Shown here one piece after another: positions 26,742 to 35,025 of a stretch of 64,000 bases of DNA. The first letter of the stretch is position 1. Each line of letters opens with the position of its first letter. The notes under the pieces are model-generated. The model saw nothing but the letters and a program-made list of their open reading frames with translations, ran no database searches and had not been told where the DNA came from. Both the position numbers and the translations under genes were made by a program. Source of the DNA: Streptomyces silvae (lineage in GTDB: Bacteria > Actinomycetota > Actinomycetes > Streptomycetales > Streptomycetaceae); contig NZ_JAERUC010000090.1 in the NCBI RefSeq assembly GCF_016745505.1, positions 1 through 64,000 of the forward strand. Direction: 5' to 3'.

Positions 26742-27139
26742 ACCACTACTCCACCGGCGGCCTCCGCAGCGTCGCAACAGCCACGGCTCCGGAACCCTTC
26801 GGGCACTACGCACAGGCGACCGTCACCCCGGACGGTGCCGTCTGGGTGTCCGCCCAACTACCGGTCGGGAGCGGCGTGCTCGCCACTTCGCCCCTGGCGG
26901 AGCAGACGCGACAAGCCCTCAGCAACGTCTTGGCCATCGTGGAGGCCGCAGGGGGCCGAGCCGATTCGGTGGCCAGGGTCACGCTGTACCTCACGGACAT
27001 CTCGGACTGGGACTCCGTCGATGCCGTCTTCGGTGAGGTGTTCGGCACCCACCGCCCAGCTCGGGCTGTACTGCAAGTCGCAGGGCTGCACCATGACTAC
27101 CGCGTGGCCGCCGACGCCGTCGGCTGGTGTACTCGCTGA
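26738..27139 (+). CDS. RidA/YjgF-family protein
   Basis: Small protein of 133 residues of the RidA superfamily. These are trimeric and often deaminate reactive enamine/imine intermediates. GHYAQATVTPDGAVWVSAQLP is the N-terminal family strand; the conserved Arg of the active site is in HRPARAVLQV. The GTG start overlaps the pepA stop (GTGA), so the two are translated together; that link of an aminopeptidase with a RidA protein suggests handling of amino-acid-derived products. Confidence 0.85.
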   Translation: MNHYSTGGLRSVATATAPEPFGHYAQATVTPDGAVWVSAQLPVGSGVLATSPLAEQTRQALSNVLAIVEAAGGRADSVARVTLYLTDISDWDSVDAVFGEVFGTHRPARAVLQVAGLHHDYRVAADAVGWCTR

Positions 27140-27229
27140 GCGGGCCATGTGAGTGTGGGGGCCTGAGAATCCGTTGACCTGGGCAAATCCAAAGGAACGG
27201 ATGGTCGCGCACTGTTACGGTTGGGCGCT

Positions 27230-27724
27230 ATGAGCTGGCTCCCCGACAACTTCGTCCATCCCGTCCTGGTACCGCTGCCGGGCGGCGGTCATCACCTGCG
27301 GCCGATCCGGGAGACGGACACTCCGCTCGACTATCCGGCTGTGATGGGCTCGCGCGAGCGGCTGTGGACCATCTTCGGCCCCGCCTGGGGCTGGCCCGCG
27401 GCCACCATGACCTACGAGGCCGACCAGGCCGACCTGTTGCGCCACGAGAAGGAGATCGCCGCACACCAGTCCTTCAACTACGGGCTGTTCGACGCGGCGG
27501 AGACAGCTCTGCTCGGGTGCGTCTACATCGACCCACCGGAGAGGGCCGGCGCGGACGGCGAGATCGCCTGGTGGGTGGTGGACGAGCTGGTGGACACCAA
27601 GGTCGAGCAGGCCCTCGACGAGCTGGTGCCGCAGTGGATCGCCGCCGACTGGCCGTTCGAACAGCCGCGCTTCCTCGGCCGGGAGATCTCCTGGTCGGAC
27701 TGGCTCACCCTGCCTGGGGTCTGA
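27230..27724 (+). CDS. GNAT-family N-acetyltransferase-like protein
   Basis: Protein of 164 residues similar to Streptomyces GNAT-family proteins: an LRPIRETD strand near residue 26, FNYGLFDAAETALLGCVYIDPP in the central sheet, and EIAWWVVDELV where the acetyl-CoA loop begins. A canonical Q/RxxGxG/A loop is not visible; the segment DTKVEQALDELVPQWI replaces it, so acetyl-CoA binding may be altered. The ATG was preferred over an upstream TTG. No strong ribosome site is seen. Confidence 0.7.
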   Translation: MSWLPDNFVHPVLVPLPGGGHHLRPIRETDTPLDYPAVMGSRERLWTIFGPAWGWPAATMTYEADQADLLRHEKEIAAHQSFNYGLFDAAETALLGCVYIDPPERAGADGEIAWWVVDELVDTKVEQALDELVPQWIAADWPFEQPRFLGREISWSDWLTLPGV

Positions 27725-27918
27725 CGGCAAACAATCGACCTTGTCCGTTCCCTGACGCCATGAACGTCGCAGGGACCCTGCGGTCTGGCGCGGTGACCAG
27801 GAGCGCGTCGAGATTGCCGTGCTGAGCCGCAAGCACGTTGCTCAGGTTCGCGGACACTTCGACAGCCCGGCGAATGCTTCCGGGGGGCGGCCCCGCAACG
27901 GGTGCGCGGCCGCCGCGT

Positions 27919-29298
27919 TCACCGGTCGGCGCCGGGCTTCGTCGAAGCGGACGCCAGCACCTGGTCCTTGTCCTGCGCCGCAGATGCGTCCTCCTCGGGG
28001 ACGAACGCGATCTCGCCGTCCAGGACCGCGCGGGCGCGCTCGCGGTCGAGTGCTCCTTCCCACTTGGACACCGCGAACACGGCGACACAGTTACCGAGGA
28101 GATTGGTTGCCACCCGCATGGTGTCCATGATCCGGTCGACTCCGAGCAGCAGCGCCACGGCACCGGCCGGGATGACGCCCAGGGCCGAGACCGTCGCCGA
28201 CAGGGCGAGGAACGCCGACCCGGGCACGCCCGCCATTCCCTTGCTGCTCAGCATCAGCACCAGCACCACGGTGACCTGCTGCCCGAGCGTCAGCTCCACG
28301 CCCACGGCCTGAGCGATGAACAGTGTCGCGATCGAGAGGTAGATGGAAGCGCCGTCGAGGTTGAACGAATATCCGGTGGGCAGCACCAGGCCCACGGAAT
28401 CGTCGCGGCAACCCGCCTGCCGCAGCTTCTGCATCATGCGCGGCATCACCGTCTCGCTCGAACCCGTGCCCAGCGCCAGCACCAGTTCCTCGCGGGTGTA
28501 ACGGACGAACTTCCACAGGCTCACCCCCGTGAACATCTTCAAGGCGGCACCGAGCAGCAGCAGAAAGACCAGCGCCACCGCATAGCAGACGCCGATCAGC
28601 TTGCCGTACGTGGACAGCGCGCCGATGCCGTACTCGCCGACCAGGTGGGCAGTGGCCCCGAAGACGGCAAGAGGAGCGAGCCGCATGATGAAGCCGACGA
28701 TGGCGAAGATGACTTGCTGCGCCTGATCGACCGCCGGGAGGATCGCCGGCACTTTGGTGTGTCCCAGGTGAAGCAGGGCAGCACCCACCAGGCAGGCCAG
28801 GATGAGGACTTGGAGCAGGGAGTTCTCGGCGAACGCCCCTACCGCGCTGTCGGGCAGGGAGTGCAGCAGGAACTCACTCGTGGACGGCAGCTGACCGCCG
28901 CCGGTCTTCTCGTCGACGGCCGAGGCATCCAGCGAGGCGGGATCCACGTTCATCCCGCTGCCCGGACGGACCAGGTTCCCGGCCACCAGCCCGATCGCCA
29001 GAGCGATCGTCGTGGCCACCTCGAACCAGATCAGCGCCTTGAGCCCGATCCTCCCGAAGGACTTCAGATCGCCCGCCTTGGCGATGCCGGTGACCACCAC
29101 GCAGAAGACCAAGGGGGCGATCAACGCCTTGATCAGCCGGATGAAACCATCACCGAGCGGCTGCACGGCAGATCCGACATCGGCCCACACCCCTCCGACG
29201 ACGATGCCGAGGATCAGGGCGCAGAGCACCTGCACGAACATCGAAGTCCGAAGACTCCGGGCGAGACGACGAGTCAGGGACGGACCGACCTGCGTCAT
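27919..29298 (-). CDS. dctA: Dicarboxylate/amino acid:cation symporter
   Basis: Membrane transporter of 459 residues of the DAACS (glutamate/C4-dicarboxylate) family. It has eight helices with two hairpins. The first hairpin carries the serine-rich-type motif GTGSSETVMPRMM, and LPTGYSFNLDGASIY and NLLGNCVAVF are the ion/substrate sites. It imports C4-dicarboxylates or acidic amino acids with protons or sodium. GGAGGAGAG precedes the ATG. A 21-base palindrome of IclR type sits 21-41 bases upstream, so an IclR-family regulator encoded elsewhere probably controls it. Confidence 0.88.
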   Translation of the reverse strand: MTQVGPSLTRRLARSLRTSMFVQVLCALILGIVVGGVWADVGSAVQPLGDGFIRLIKALIAPLVFCVVVTGIAKAGDLKSFGRIGLKALIWFEVATTIALAIGLVAGNLVRPGSGMNVDPASLDASAVDEKTGGGQLPSTSEFLLHSLPDSAVGAFAENSLLQVLILACLVGAALLHLGHTKVPAILPAVDQAQQVIFAIVGFIMRLAPLAVFGATAHLVGEYGIGALSTYGKLIGVCYAVALVFLLLLGAALKMFTGVSLWKFVRYTREELVLALGTGSSETVMPRMMQKLRQAGCRDDSVGLVLPTGYSFNLDGASIYLSIATLFIAQAVGVELTLGQQVTVVLVLMLSSKGMAGVPGSAFLALSATVSALGVIPAGAVALLLGVDRIMDTMRVATNLLGNCVAVFAVSKWEGALDRERARAVLDGEIAFVPEEDASAAQDKDQVLASASTKPGADR

Positions 29299-29318
29299 GG
29301 GCTGCTCTCCTCCTACCG

Positions 29319-29339
29319 TAATTCCGTAATGCGGAATTA
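29319..29339. promoter_or_regulatory. IclR-type operator before dctA
   Basis: TAATTCCG and CGGAATTA form perfect 8-base arms around a 5-base spacer (TAATG). The core TTCCGTAATGCGGAA resembles IclR-family sites. Confidence 0.65.
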
Positions 29340-29637
29340 ATCTTCCGCTCGTGGGTCAACTATCAAGCGGACATCGACCTGAGGGAAGAGCCGAGCGGCA
29401 GGTGGTCCGAACTTTGGTGCATGGTCCAACCATCAACTGGGACCAGTGGCCATAGGGGCGCACACACCCACGCAGAAGGAGAAGTTCGGACGCGGCGTAC
29501 GTCTCGGGCGGCGACCGCATCGCCGTCGCGGAGGAGGCCATCGCATCGACCGGCCTCCTCCGCGGGGTCGGGTCCGCTGATCCGGGGCGACGTATCCGAC
29601 TCGCGGTCACGCCACCGGTTCGGAAGGGGCCGGTGTC
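29340..29637. other. Intergenic region upstream of dctA
   Basis: 298 bases with no supported gene. One plus-strand frame (GGDRIAVAEEAIASTG) looks protein-like but has neither start nor family match and may be a decayed gene piece. Confidence 0.4.
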
Positions 29638-30528
29638 CTACTCGCTGAACCTGGTCACGGGAAGTGCCTTGTCCACCCGAGCGTCGGCCAGGTCGTCGTG
29701 GCGGATCGCGAAACTCCCGTAGTAGTACGCGTCGGCCACGGGAAAGCGGGCGAGTGACATCCACTCGCTCGTCAGCCGGTGCGCTTCCTTCTCCACATGG
29801 GAGTCCCACATCGCCATCGGGATGACTGGCCCGCCGGCCTTCTCGAGCCCCGCGAGGGTCTGCTCCGCAACGCTCGTGACCACTTCCTCGTCTGCGTACC
29901 CACCGATACAGGCGCCGGCGAGGCCTTCGCCGGGCCAGAGGTCGTAGGCGAGAGCGCGGAGTTCGTCCAGGTGCGGGATGTCGCGCTCCAGATCGCGGGC
30001 CAGCTGCTGCTGGAAGGGCGACAGGTCGTCCCGGTCCTCGTCCTCGTCGTCATCATCGTCCTCGTCCGTCCCGAACCAAGGGGGCAGCTCGGCGAGGAGC
30101 GTGGCGCTGACGTCGTACTGCTTGCCGGTGAGCTCGGGGCGGGGGGATTCCGTGACCGCAGTAGCCGTGCCGTCCTGGACGTACACGACTCGCGCGTACG
30201 CCCCGGTGTCGTCCAGATGGTCCTTCTCGTGGTCCAGGAAGAAGAGCAGCGACCCGTCCGCCGGCAGGTCGAAGCCGTCCACTCCCGGCAGCGCCCCGCA
30301 CTCGACGGAGAAGACGAACGGCAGCGGACTGTTCCCGGCGGACGGCCAGTCCATGCCCACCGGCAGCCGGGGCGACCCACCGAACTGCCCGACCGGAACA
30401 CCGCCGGAACCCCCGCTCAGCCCGATCGACAGACGGAGGTGCCGGCTGAACGCTCCGATCTCGTCGTCCGGGATGCCCAGCTCAAGTGCCGCACGACGAA
30501 ACCGCCCCTGGTGATCCATGTCCCCCAT
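29638..30528 (-). CDS. YwqG/DUF1963-family protein
   Basis: Cytoplasmic protein of 296 residues with a DUF1963 (YwqG-like) domain from about residue 45: SPRLPVGMDWPSAGNSPLPF, DGSLLFFLDHEKD and a C-terminal Leu/Gly-rich lobe. Between them is an acidic run of Asp and Glu (about residues 157-168) followed by a Gln-rich helix. The family has no known activity. The ATG of MGDMDHQGRF is chosen; the ATG three codons on is equally possible. It is divergent from a GNAT gene. Confidence 0.75.
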   Translation of the reverse strand: MGDMDHQGRFRRAALELGIPDDEIGAFSRHLRLSIGLSGGSGGVPVGQFGGSPRLPVGMDWPSAGNSPLPFVFSVECGALPGVDGFDLPADGSLLFFLDHEKDHLDDTGAYARVVYVQDGTATAVTESPRPELTGKQYDVSATLLAELPPWFGTDEDDDDDEDEDRDDLSPFQQQLARDLERDIPHLDELRALAYDLWPGEGLAGACIGGYADEEVVTSVAEQTLAGLEKAGGPVIPMAMWDSHVEKEAHRLTSEWMSLARFPVADAYYYGSFAIRHDDLADARVDKALPVTRFSE

Positions 30529-30700
30529 GGTGCCCGAGAGCGCGGACATCGACGCGGCGGGCACGGGGAGGCCGGCGCCGAGGAACCCCCGCCCGGACCG
30601 GCCGAGTTCGGTTGCCGATCTTGACGTGTCCGACGGACGTGACGTCAGATGCAGTGTCGGGCTTGGCATCGGACATTGCGTCATCGCATGGGGGTTTGTT

Positions 30701-31153
30701 GTGTTCATCGCGAAAGAGGAAGCTTTTGATCCTGAGGAGATGCTCACGCTCTACGCCTCGGTCGGCTGGGAGGGCTACACCCGTGACGTCGAGAAGCTCT
30801 GCCGCGGCCTGCTGAACTCGCACCTCGTCATCACGGCACGCGACAGTGCGGGAACGCTCCTCGGGCTGGCCAGGACCATTTCCGACGACGAGCACATCTG
30901 CTACGTCCAAGACGTCGTGGTCAACCCCGACCATCACAGGCAGGGCATCGGCAGGGCCTTGATCGAAGACCTCATGCCGCGCTACTCGCACTGCCGCTTC
31001 TTTCTCCTGTCCACGGACCACGAGTCGTCACCGGAGGGCAAGCGCAACCACGCGTTCTACCGGAGCCTGGGCTTCCTGTCCTACGAGGAAAAGGAGATGG
31101 CGGGCTTCGGACTGCCGAGGAACCGTCCGGACCTGCGTGAGACGGCGCCGTGA
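30701..31153 (+). CDS. GNAT-family N-acetyltransferase
   Basis: Acetyl-CoA-dependent acetyltransferase of 150 residues. The acetyl-CoA loop is well formed: VQDVVVNPDHHRQGIGRALIE (about residues 68-88) contains the Q-x-x-G-x-G motif, and the C-terminal HAFYRSLGF is typical. GTG at 30701 with GGGGG upstream is taken as the start. Target unknown. Confidence 0.82.
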   Translation: MFIAKEEAFDPEEMLTLYASVGWEGYTRDVEKLCRGLLNSHLVITARDSAGTLLGLARTISDDEHICYVQDVVVNPDHHRQGIGRALIEDLMPRYSHCRFFLLSTDHESSPEGKRNHAFYRSLGFLSYEEKEMAGFGLPRNRPDLRETAP

Positions 31154-31443
31154 ACGGGACGCAGTTGGTTGCGTGGGATCGTACCTCTGCCAGCGCAGCG
31201 GGTGCTCGGGCGGGTCGCGCTTGAACACGACCTGTGACACCAGGTCGTTTCCTAGTACGAACCGGGCCAGGGCCGTGAAGACGGTGTCGCCTGCCTCCTC
31301 GAAGTACCGGCACCACGACTGGTGGTGTCCGGCCCCAGTGCAGCCGTGGCCCGGGGGCAGGGCAAGCGAATGGCGACCGGTCACGGCGCACGCCCTGGGT
31401 GCTGCCGCCACGTGTCGCGCCGGCATCGGACCCGGGGTGCGTT
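31154..31443. other. Intergenic stretch with possible gene remnant
   Basis: 290 bases. A minus-strand stretch around 31170-31320 reads like real protein (WCRYFEEAGDTVFTALARFV, then HPLRWQRYDP) but has no clear start or stop in context. I treat it as a possible decayed gene. Confidence 0.3.
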
Positions 31444-31836
31444 TCAGGGACCGGCCGTCGCACCGGAAAGGGCTCCGGAGGGCTCGGTGCGCCGGCGGGC
31501 CAAGAGCGTCACGGCCAGCGGCACGATGATCAGGTCGAGGGCGACGTGCCACACGCTGAAGGGGTTCGTGTGGAGGAAGAAGAAGCGGTAGATGCCGAGC
31601 AGACCGCCGATCGTGGGGAGCACGGCCGCGAGGTGGAGCGCGGCAGGCCGTCGTCCGAGGACCGCGACTCCGATCGCCACGTACACGGCGCCGAACGCGG
31701 CGGCGCCCAGCATGTTCGCCTCGTGCTGGTAGACGGCGAGTTGCGCGAGGTGGGTGACGCCGGACAGCAGGAGCAGGCCCGCCAGCACCCTGGCGGTCTG
31801 TGGAAGGGCCGGGTGCGCCTGGGGTGGGGTGTTCAT
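31444..31836 (-). CDS. Small four-helix membrane protein
   Basis: Integral membrane protein of 130 residues with four hydrophobic segments (about 18-38, 46-62, 70-86, 97-113) of unknown family, possibly of the DoxX/DUF4345-like size class. GGAAGGAA precedes the ATG. It is divergent from a MarR regulator, and the operator-like repeats lie between the two starts, so it is a probable MarR target. Confidence 0.75.
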   Translation of the reverse strand: MNTPPQAHPALPQTARVLAGLLLLSGVTHLAQLAVYQHEANMLGAAAFGAVYVAIGVAVLGRRPAALHLAAVLPTIGGLLGIYRFFFLHTNPFSVWHVALDLIIVPLAVTLLARRRTEPSGALSGATAGP

Positions 31837-31911
31837 CGCAGGGTTCCTTCCGGTGGTGCCCGCGGTTCCGGCAGCGGATCCGCTCGGCCTGGTGCAGGGC
31901 ACAAACAGTAC

Positions 31912-31951
31912 GGTCACCTGACTATTAAGGGAAGGTATGGTGACCTGACCA
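31912..31951. promoter_or_regulatory. MarR operator candidate (two GGTNACC repeats)
   Basis: GGTCACCTGACTA and GGTGACCTGACCA form a direct repeat 27 bases apart. The second lies within ATGGT...ACCAT, an inverted repeat that overlaps the MarR start codon. Confidence 0.5.
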
Positions 31952-32433
31952 TGCCGAGGAACCCGTATTCCGCCGCCGACACCCGCCTGGAACCGGACTC
32001 ACGGCTCGGCGCGCTGGCGCGCCGGCTCGCCGCGATCGTCACCGACCGGGTGCAGGACGACCTCGCCGGCGTAGGCATCACGGATCTGCGCCCCGCCCAC
32101 CTGCGGATCTTCGCGGCGCTCGGCCACGGCGACGGGGCCCGTGTCACCGAGATCGCCGAACGCCTCGGAAGCACCAAACAGACCGTCGGCCCGCTGGTCG
32201 ACGAACTGGTGGCGAGGGGCTACCTCCACCGCCGGCGCGATCCGGCGGACGCGCGAGCCAAGATCGTCGACTTCACCCCCGGCGGAACTACCGCCGCAGA
32301 GGCCGCCCGGCGCAGTGCGGAGAACATCGACCGCCAGTGGGCCGACCGGATCGGCGACAGGCGCCTGGACGAATGCCGCGCGACCCTCTGGGAACTGGTC
32401 AACGAACCGGCGGACCCCACGGGTGGCTCCTGA
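31951..32433 (+). CDS. MarR-family transcriptional regulator
   Basis: Winged-helix regulator of 160 residues. The wHTH covers about residues 35-105, with VTEIAERLGSTKQTVGPLVDELVARG as helix-turn-helix and RRRDPADARAKIV as the wing (DxRxK type). The ATG at 31951 is the last base of an operator-like repeat, so the protein probably represses itself and the divergent membrane protein gene. It is followed by a perfect 13-base stem-loop. Confidence 0.88.
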   Translation: MPRNPYSAADTRLEPDSRLGALARRLAAIVTDRVQDDLAGVGITDLRPAHLRIFAALGHGDGARVTEIAERLGSTKQTVGPLVDELVARGYLHRRRDPADARAKIVDFTPGGTTAAEAARRSAENIDRQWADRIGDRRLDECRATLWELVNEPADPTGGS

Positions 32434-32449
32434 GGCCCGACCGCCGGAC

Positions 32450-32483
32450 GTCGCCCTCACATCAGGAACGATGTGAGGGCGAC
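32450..32483. terminator. Bidirectional stem-loop terminator
   Basis: Perfect 13-base stem (GTCGCCCTCACAT and its complement) with an 8-base loop, between MarR and the converging chitinase gene. Confidence 0.75.
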
Positions 32484-32499
32484 CGCTGCCCAGTGCCTC

Positions 32500-32580
32500 T
32501 CGTTCGGATCAGGCCGGGCTCCGCCTTGCAGCTGCTGCACGCAACGGACCCCGCTACCTGGCCCGGCCTGATCCGGACGA
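32500..32580. repeat. 81-base inverted-repeat element
   Basis: Twenty-base ends (32500-32519 and 32561-32580, core TTCGGATCAGGCCGGGC) pair with one mismatch around a 41-base centre. It lies 8 bases past the chitinase stop. It could be a second terminator or a MITE-like element. Confidence 0.6.
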
Positions 32581-32587
32581 AAGGGCC

Positions 32588-33322
32588 CTAGCAGCTGAGG
32601 CCGTCTCCGGGCTCGACGCCCAGGACCTGGGTGAAGCGCTCGTAGATGTCGATGCGGCTCTGGACCTGCTGGGGGTTGCCGCCGTTGCATTCCAGGCTGC
32701 CGTTGATGGCGCGGATGGTCTCGCCGAAGCCGGCACTGTTGACCATCGCGTCGTGCGGCGTCATGGTGCCGGGTCCGCTCTGGGTGTTCCAGTACCACAG
32801 GCCCGTCTTCCAGGCGACGGACGCGTCGTTCTGGACCAGGTCGGGGTTGTTGAGGAGATCGATGTCCAGGGCGTCGCCGGCGCTCTTGTAGTTGAAGTTC
32901 CAGCTGAGCTGGATGGGCCCGCGCCCGTAGTACTTGTCGTTGCCCGCCGGGCAGCCGTACGGCTGGGTGGCGTCGCAGTAGTGCGGATAGTTGGCGGTGT
33001 TCTGCTCGACGACGTACACCAGCCCGCCGGTTTCGTGGCTGACGTTGGCGAGGAAGGCGGCGGCCTCCTGCTTCTTCACCGTGTCACTGCCGGCGTTGGT
33101 GAAATCCGGATAGGCGCTGAGTGCGTCCGTGAGGCCGCTGTAGGTGTAGAAGGAGTTCCTGTTCGGGAACATCTCGTCGAACTGTGTCTCGGAGAGCACG
33201 AACTCGGCGGCCGTGGACCGCGCATCCGTCTTCTGGGCGAGCGCTGACGGGGCGAGGATCAGGGTGCAGAGCGTGGCGGCCGCGCCGGTGGCGGCCAGGA
33301 GGGCGAGTTTGCGGGACTTCAC
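32588..33322 (-). CDS. Secreted GH19 chitinase
   Basis: Exported chitinase of 244 residues consisting of a signal peptide (cleaved near residue 29, after ALA) and a single family 19 catalytic domain. The catalytic acid is E97 in NVSHETGG, with a second acidic residue at E106; YYGRGPIQLSWNFNY and NPDLV are substrate-cleft motifs. Unlike many Streptomyces family 19 enzymes it has no carbohydrate-binding module. The GTG start follows AGGAG. It lies downstream of the LPMO gene but a strong terminator intervenes, so it probably has its own weak promoter or receives read-through. Both enzymes act on chitin outside the cell. Confidence 0.92.
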   Translation of the reverse strand: MKSRKLALLAATGAAATLCTLILAPSALAQKTDARSTAAEFVLSETQFDEMFPNRNSFYTYSGLTDALSAYPDFTNAGSDTVKKQEAAAFLANVSHETGGLVYVVEQNTANYPHYCDATQPYGCPAGNDKYYGRGPIQLSWNFNYKSAGDALDIDLLNNPDLVQNDASVAWKTGLWYWNTQSGPGTMTPHDAMVNSAGFGETIRAINGSLECNGGNPQQVQSRIDIYERFTQVLGVEPGDGLSC

Positions 33323-33377
33323 GAGGTCGGCTCCTGTGGGACGAGGGCGAAGGCGAGGACAGGGTGGGTGGGAGCTC

Positions 33378-33411
33378 GGAGGGGCTTGGCGTGTTGGTGG
33401 CAAGCCCCTCC
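33378..33411 (-). terminator. Stem-loop between LPMO and chitinase genes
   Basis: GGAGGGGCTTG and CAAGCCCCTCC form a perfect 11-base stem with a 12-base loop, 67 bases past the LPMO stop. Confidence 0.75.
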
Positions 33412-33478
33412 GTGGACGGGCGAGCCCGGTGACCCGGCATGGGGCCACCGCTCACCCGGCCTCGCTCCACTCGATGTG

Positions 33479-33997
33479 TCAGCCGCCGACGTTGACGTCG
33501 ATGCAGGCGTAGAACGCGTTGTCGGTGTCGGCCACGTTCCACACGGCGAGCACCTTCTGCTGCCCGGTGAGGCTGCCGAAGTCCACCTCGTGGTTCACCA
33601 CGGCGCCCGGCTTGGCGCCGCTGTCGTCGAACACGGCGATCTGCTGGCCGCCGGCGTAGTACTCCCAGGTGCTGGTGGAGTGCTGGGCGGTGAGCTTCCA
33701 GGAGAACGTCGCGTTCTTCGGGACCGAGGTGACGGCCCAGCCCTTGCTGTCGTCGTCCAGCTCCGCGAAGCGGCTGTTCCCGCCGCTGCAGTTGGTCAGG
33801 CCCTTGGGCCCTTCCACGCTCTGGGGCTCGTAGGTGATGTCTCCGCAGGACACCGTCCCCGCGGCACACTGGGCCTGCCGGCTGGGCGGATCCGAGATGT
33901 AGCCGTGGGCGCTGGCCGAACCGGCGGGCAGGCTGATCGCGATGACGGGGGCCAGGGCCGCACCGATCAGTGCTGCCGTCTTCCTGCTGGCGTGCAT
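33479..33997 (-). CDS. AA10 lytic polysaccharide monooxygenase (chitin-type)
   Basis: Secreted copper enzyme of 172 residues. The signal peptide ends ASA^HGYIS, so the mature protein starts with His31. With His106 (TAQHSTSTWEYY) this forms the copper histidine brace. Four Cys are placed for two disulfides. It is a single-domain enzyme like the CHB-type proteins and should oxidatively cut crystalline chitin, aiding the adjacent chitinase. AAGGAG precedes the ATG. The 5' region has a long hairpin (34021-34067) and a DasR-like site (34182-34193), consistent with induction by chitin oligomers or N-acetylglucosamine. Confidence 0.93.
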   Translation of the reverse strand: MHASRKTAALIGAALAPVIAISLPAGSASAHGYISDPPSRQAQCAAGTVSCGDITYEPQSVEGPKGLTNCSGGNSRFAELDDDSKGWAVTSVPKNATFSWKLTAQHSTSTWEYYAGGQQIAVFDDSGAKPGAVVNHEVDFGSLTGQQKVLAVWNVADTDNAFYACIDVNVGG

Positions 33998-34020
33998 ACG
34001 TACTCCTTCACATCAGGCCG

Positions 34021-34067
34021 CCCCGGGGCATGTGCGGTCGTATGTGGGGGGACCGCACGTGCCGGGG
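34021..34067 (-). promoter_or_regulatory. Long hairpin in LPMO leader
   Basis: The arms 34021-34039 and 34051-34067 pair over about 17 bases (core GTGCGGTC/GACCGCAC, extended by CA and CCCCGG with small bulges) around an 11-base loop. In the transcript it ends 24 bases before the LPMO start codon, close to the ribosome site. Confidence 0.6.
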
Positions 34068-34181
34068 TGCGGCCTCTGGGTGGGGGCCAAGAGGCGCGAA
34101 GGTCACGCGCACTCACCGTCCCCGCCGGCGCATGGGGGCGCCGACAGGGCCCAACTCCGGAAGCGGAGCGGTGAGTTCTGT

Positions 34182-34193
34182 TGGCCTAGACCA
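34182..34193. promoter_or_regulatory. DasR-like (dre) site
   Basis: On the minus strand TGGTCTAGGCCA differs by one base from the TGGTCTAGACCA core found before Streptomyces chitin genes and bound by DasR. It lies about 185 bases before the LPMO start. Confidence 0.65.
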
Positions 34194-34238
34194 TACAAGC
34201 GGACGTGTTCGTGTCAAGCACCCGTGCGTCCCGAGTGA

Positions 34239-34814
34239 TCACTGGCCCACCCGGCCGTCGATCCGCTCGCGCAGAAGGTCGGCGTGCCCGCAGTGCCGCG
34301 CGTACTCGGTGATCTGCGCGACCAGGATCTCGCGGAGCGGTCCCTCCCCGGTCCGCGTGCCGAGGTCGGGGAAGCCGGCGATGAAGCGGTCGGTCGCCTC
34401 GCTCTCGGCCCGCCACCGACGCCAGGCGTCCTCCACGACCGCAGGGTCGGCGACCGCTCCGTTCCAGTCGCCGTCACGGTCTTCGGGGGTGCGATAGATC
34501 CTGGGGGAGTCCTCGCCGGCCATCCGGCGGAAGTGCCGCTCGTCCTCGGCCATGTGCCTCACCAGCCCGAGCATGGACATCGTGGACGGAGGTACGGAGC
34601 GCCGGGCCATCTGTTCGGTGTCCAGGCCCGCACATTTCATCTCGATGGTGAGCCGGAAGTGGCGCAGGCACTGCAGCAGCGTGCCGCGTTCGTCGGCCGC
34701 CTCGGCCTCGGTCTCGCGTGGGTCGTCGTCCGGGTCGACCCACATGTCGGGGTGGACGGTGGAAGGGGTCCATCGAGTCACCACGGCTTCGTCGCCGCGC
34801 TTGCCTGAGTCCAT
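34239..34814 (-). CDS. DinB/DUF664-family protein
   Basis: Helical-bundle protein of 191 residues of the DUF664 (DinB-like, mycothiol-linked) family: LRHFRLTIEMKCAGL, LGLVRHMAEDERHFR and ITEYARHCGHADLLRERIDG carry the three family histidines. Start chosen at the ATG of MDSGKRGD; a GTG 12 codons upstream is possible. It stands alone between the LPMO promoter region and the terminator of the FG-GAP gene. Function unknown. Confidence 0.82.
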   Translation of the reverse strand: MDSGKRGDEAVVTRWTPSTVHPDMWVDPDDDPRETEAEAADERGTLLQCLRHFRLTIEMKCAGLDTEQMARRSVPPSTMSMLGLVRHMAEDERHFRRMAGEDSPRIYRTPEDRDGDWNGAVADPAVVEDAWRRWRAESEATDRFIAGFPDLGTRTGEGPLREILVAQITEYARHCGHADLLRERIDGRVGQ

Positions 34815-34961
34815 CGTCGCATCGTGGTGCGCCTCGACTCCGTCCGCCACTCGATATCGAATGCGGGCCGGCGTGGCGCCGAAGCAGGGCCGCCGCGGGA
34901 GACGGCGGCCCGAAACGACGTCCCGTCAGGCCACCGAGGGATTCGCGCCGACCGAGGCGTG

Positions 34962-34996
34962 CCGAGACCCCCTGGGCGGTGCCCAGGGGGTCTCGG
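34962..34996 (-). terminator. Stem-loop terminator after FG-GAP gene
   Basis: A perfect 16-base stem (CCGAGACCCCCTGGGC and complement) with a GGT loop, 30 bases past the stop at 35026. Confidence 0.85.
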
Positions 34997-35025
34997 TGTC
35001 AGCCCGGCAGCCGGCCGGTCCCGGT

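Noticed and set aside
29430..29640. Short plus-strand frame before the DUF1963 gene (GGDRIAVAEEAIASTG)
   Set aside because: No start codon in context and no family; too short to support.
31170..31320. Possible small gene on the minus strand (WCRYFEEAGDTVF...)
   Set aside because: Protein-like but without ribosome site, clear start or recognised family; kept only as a possible remnant.
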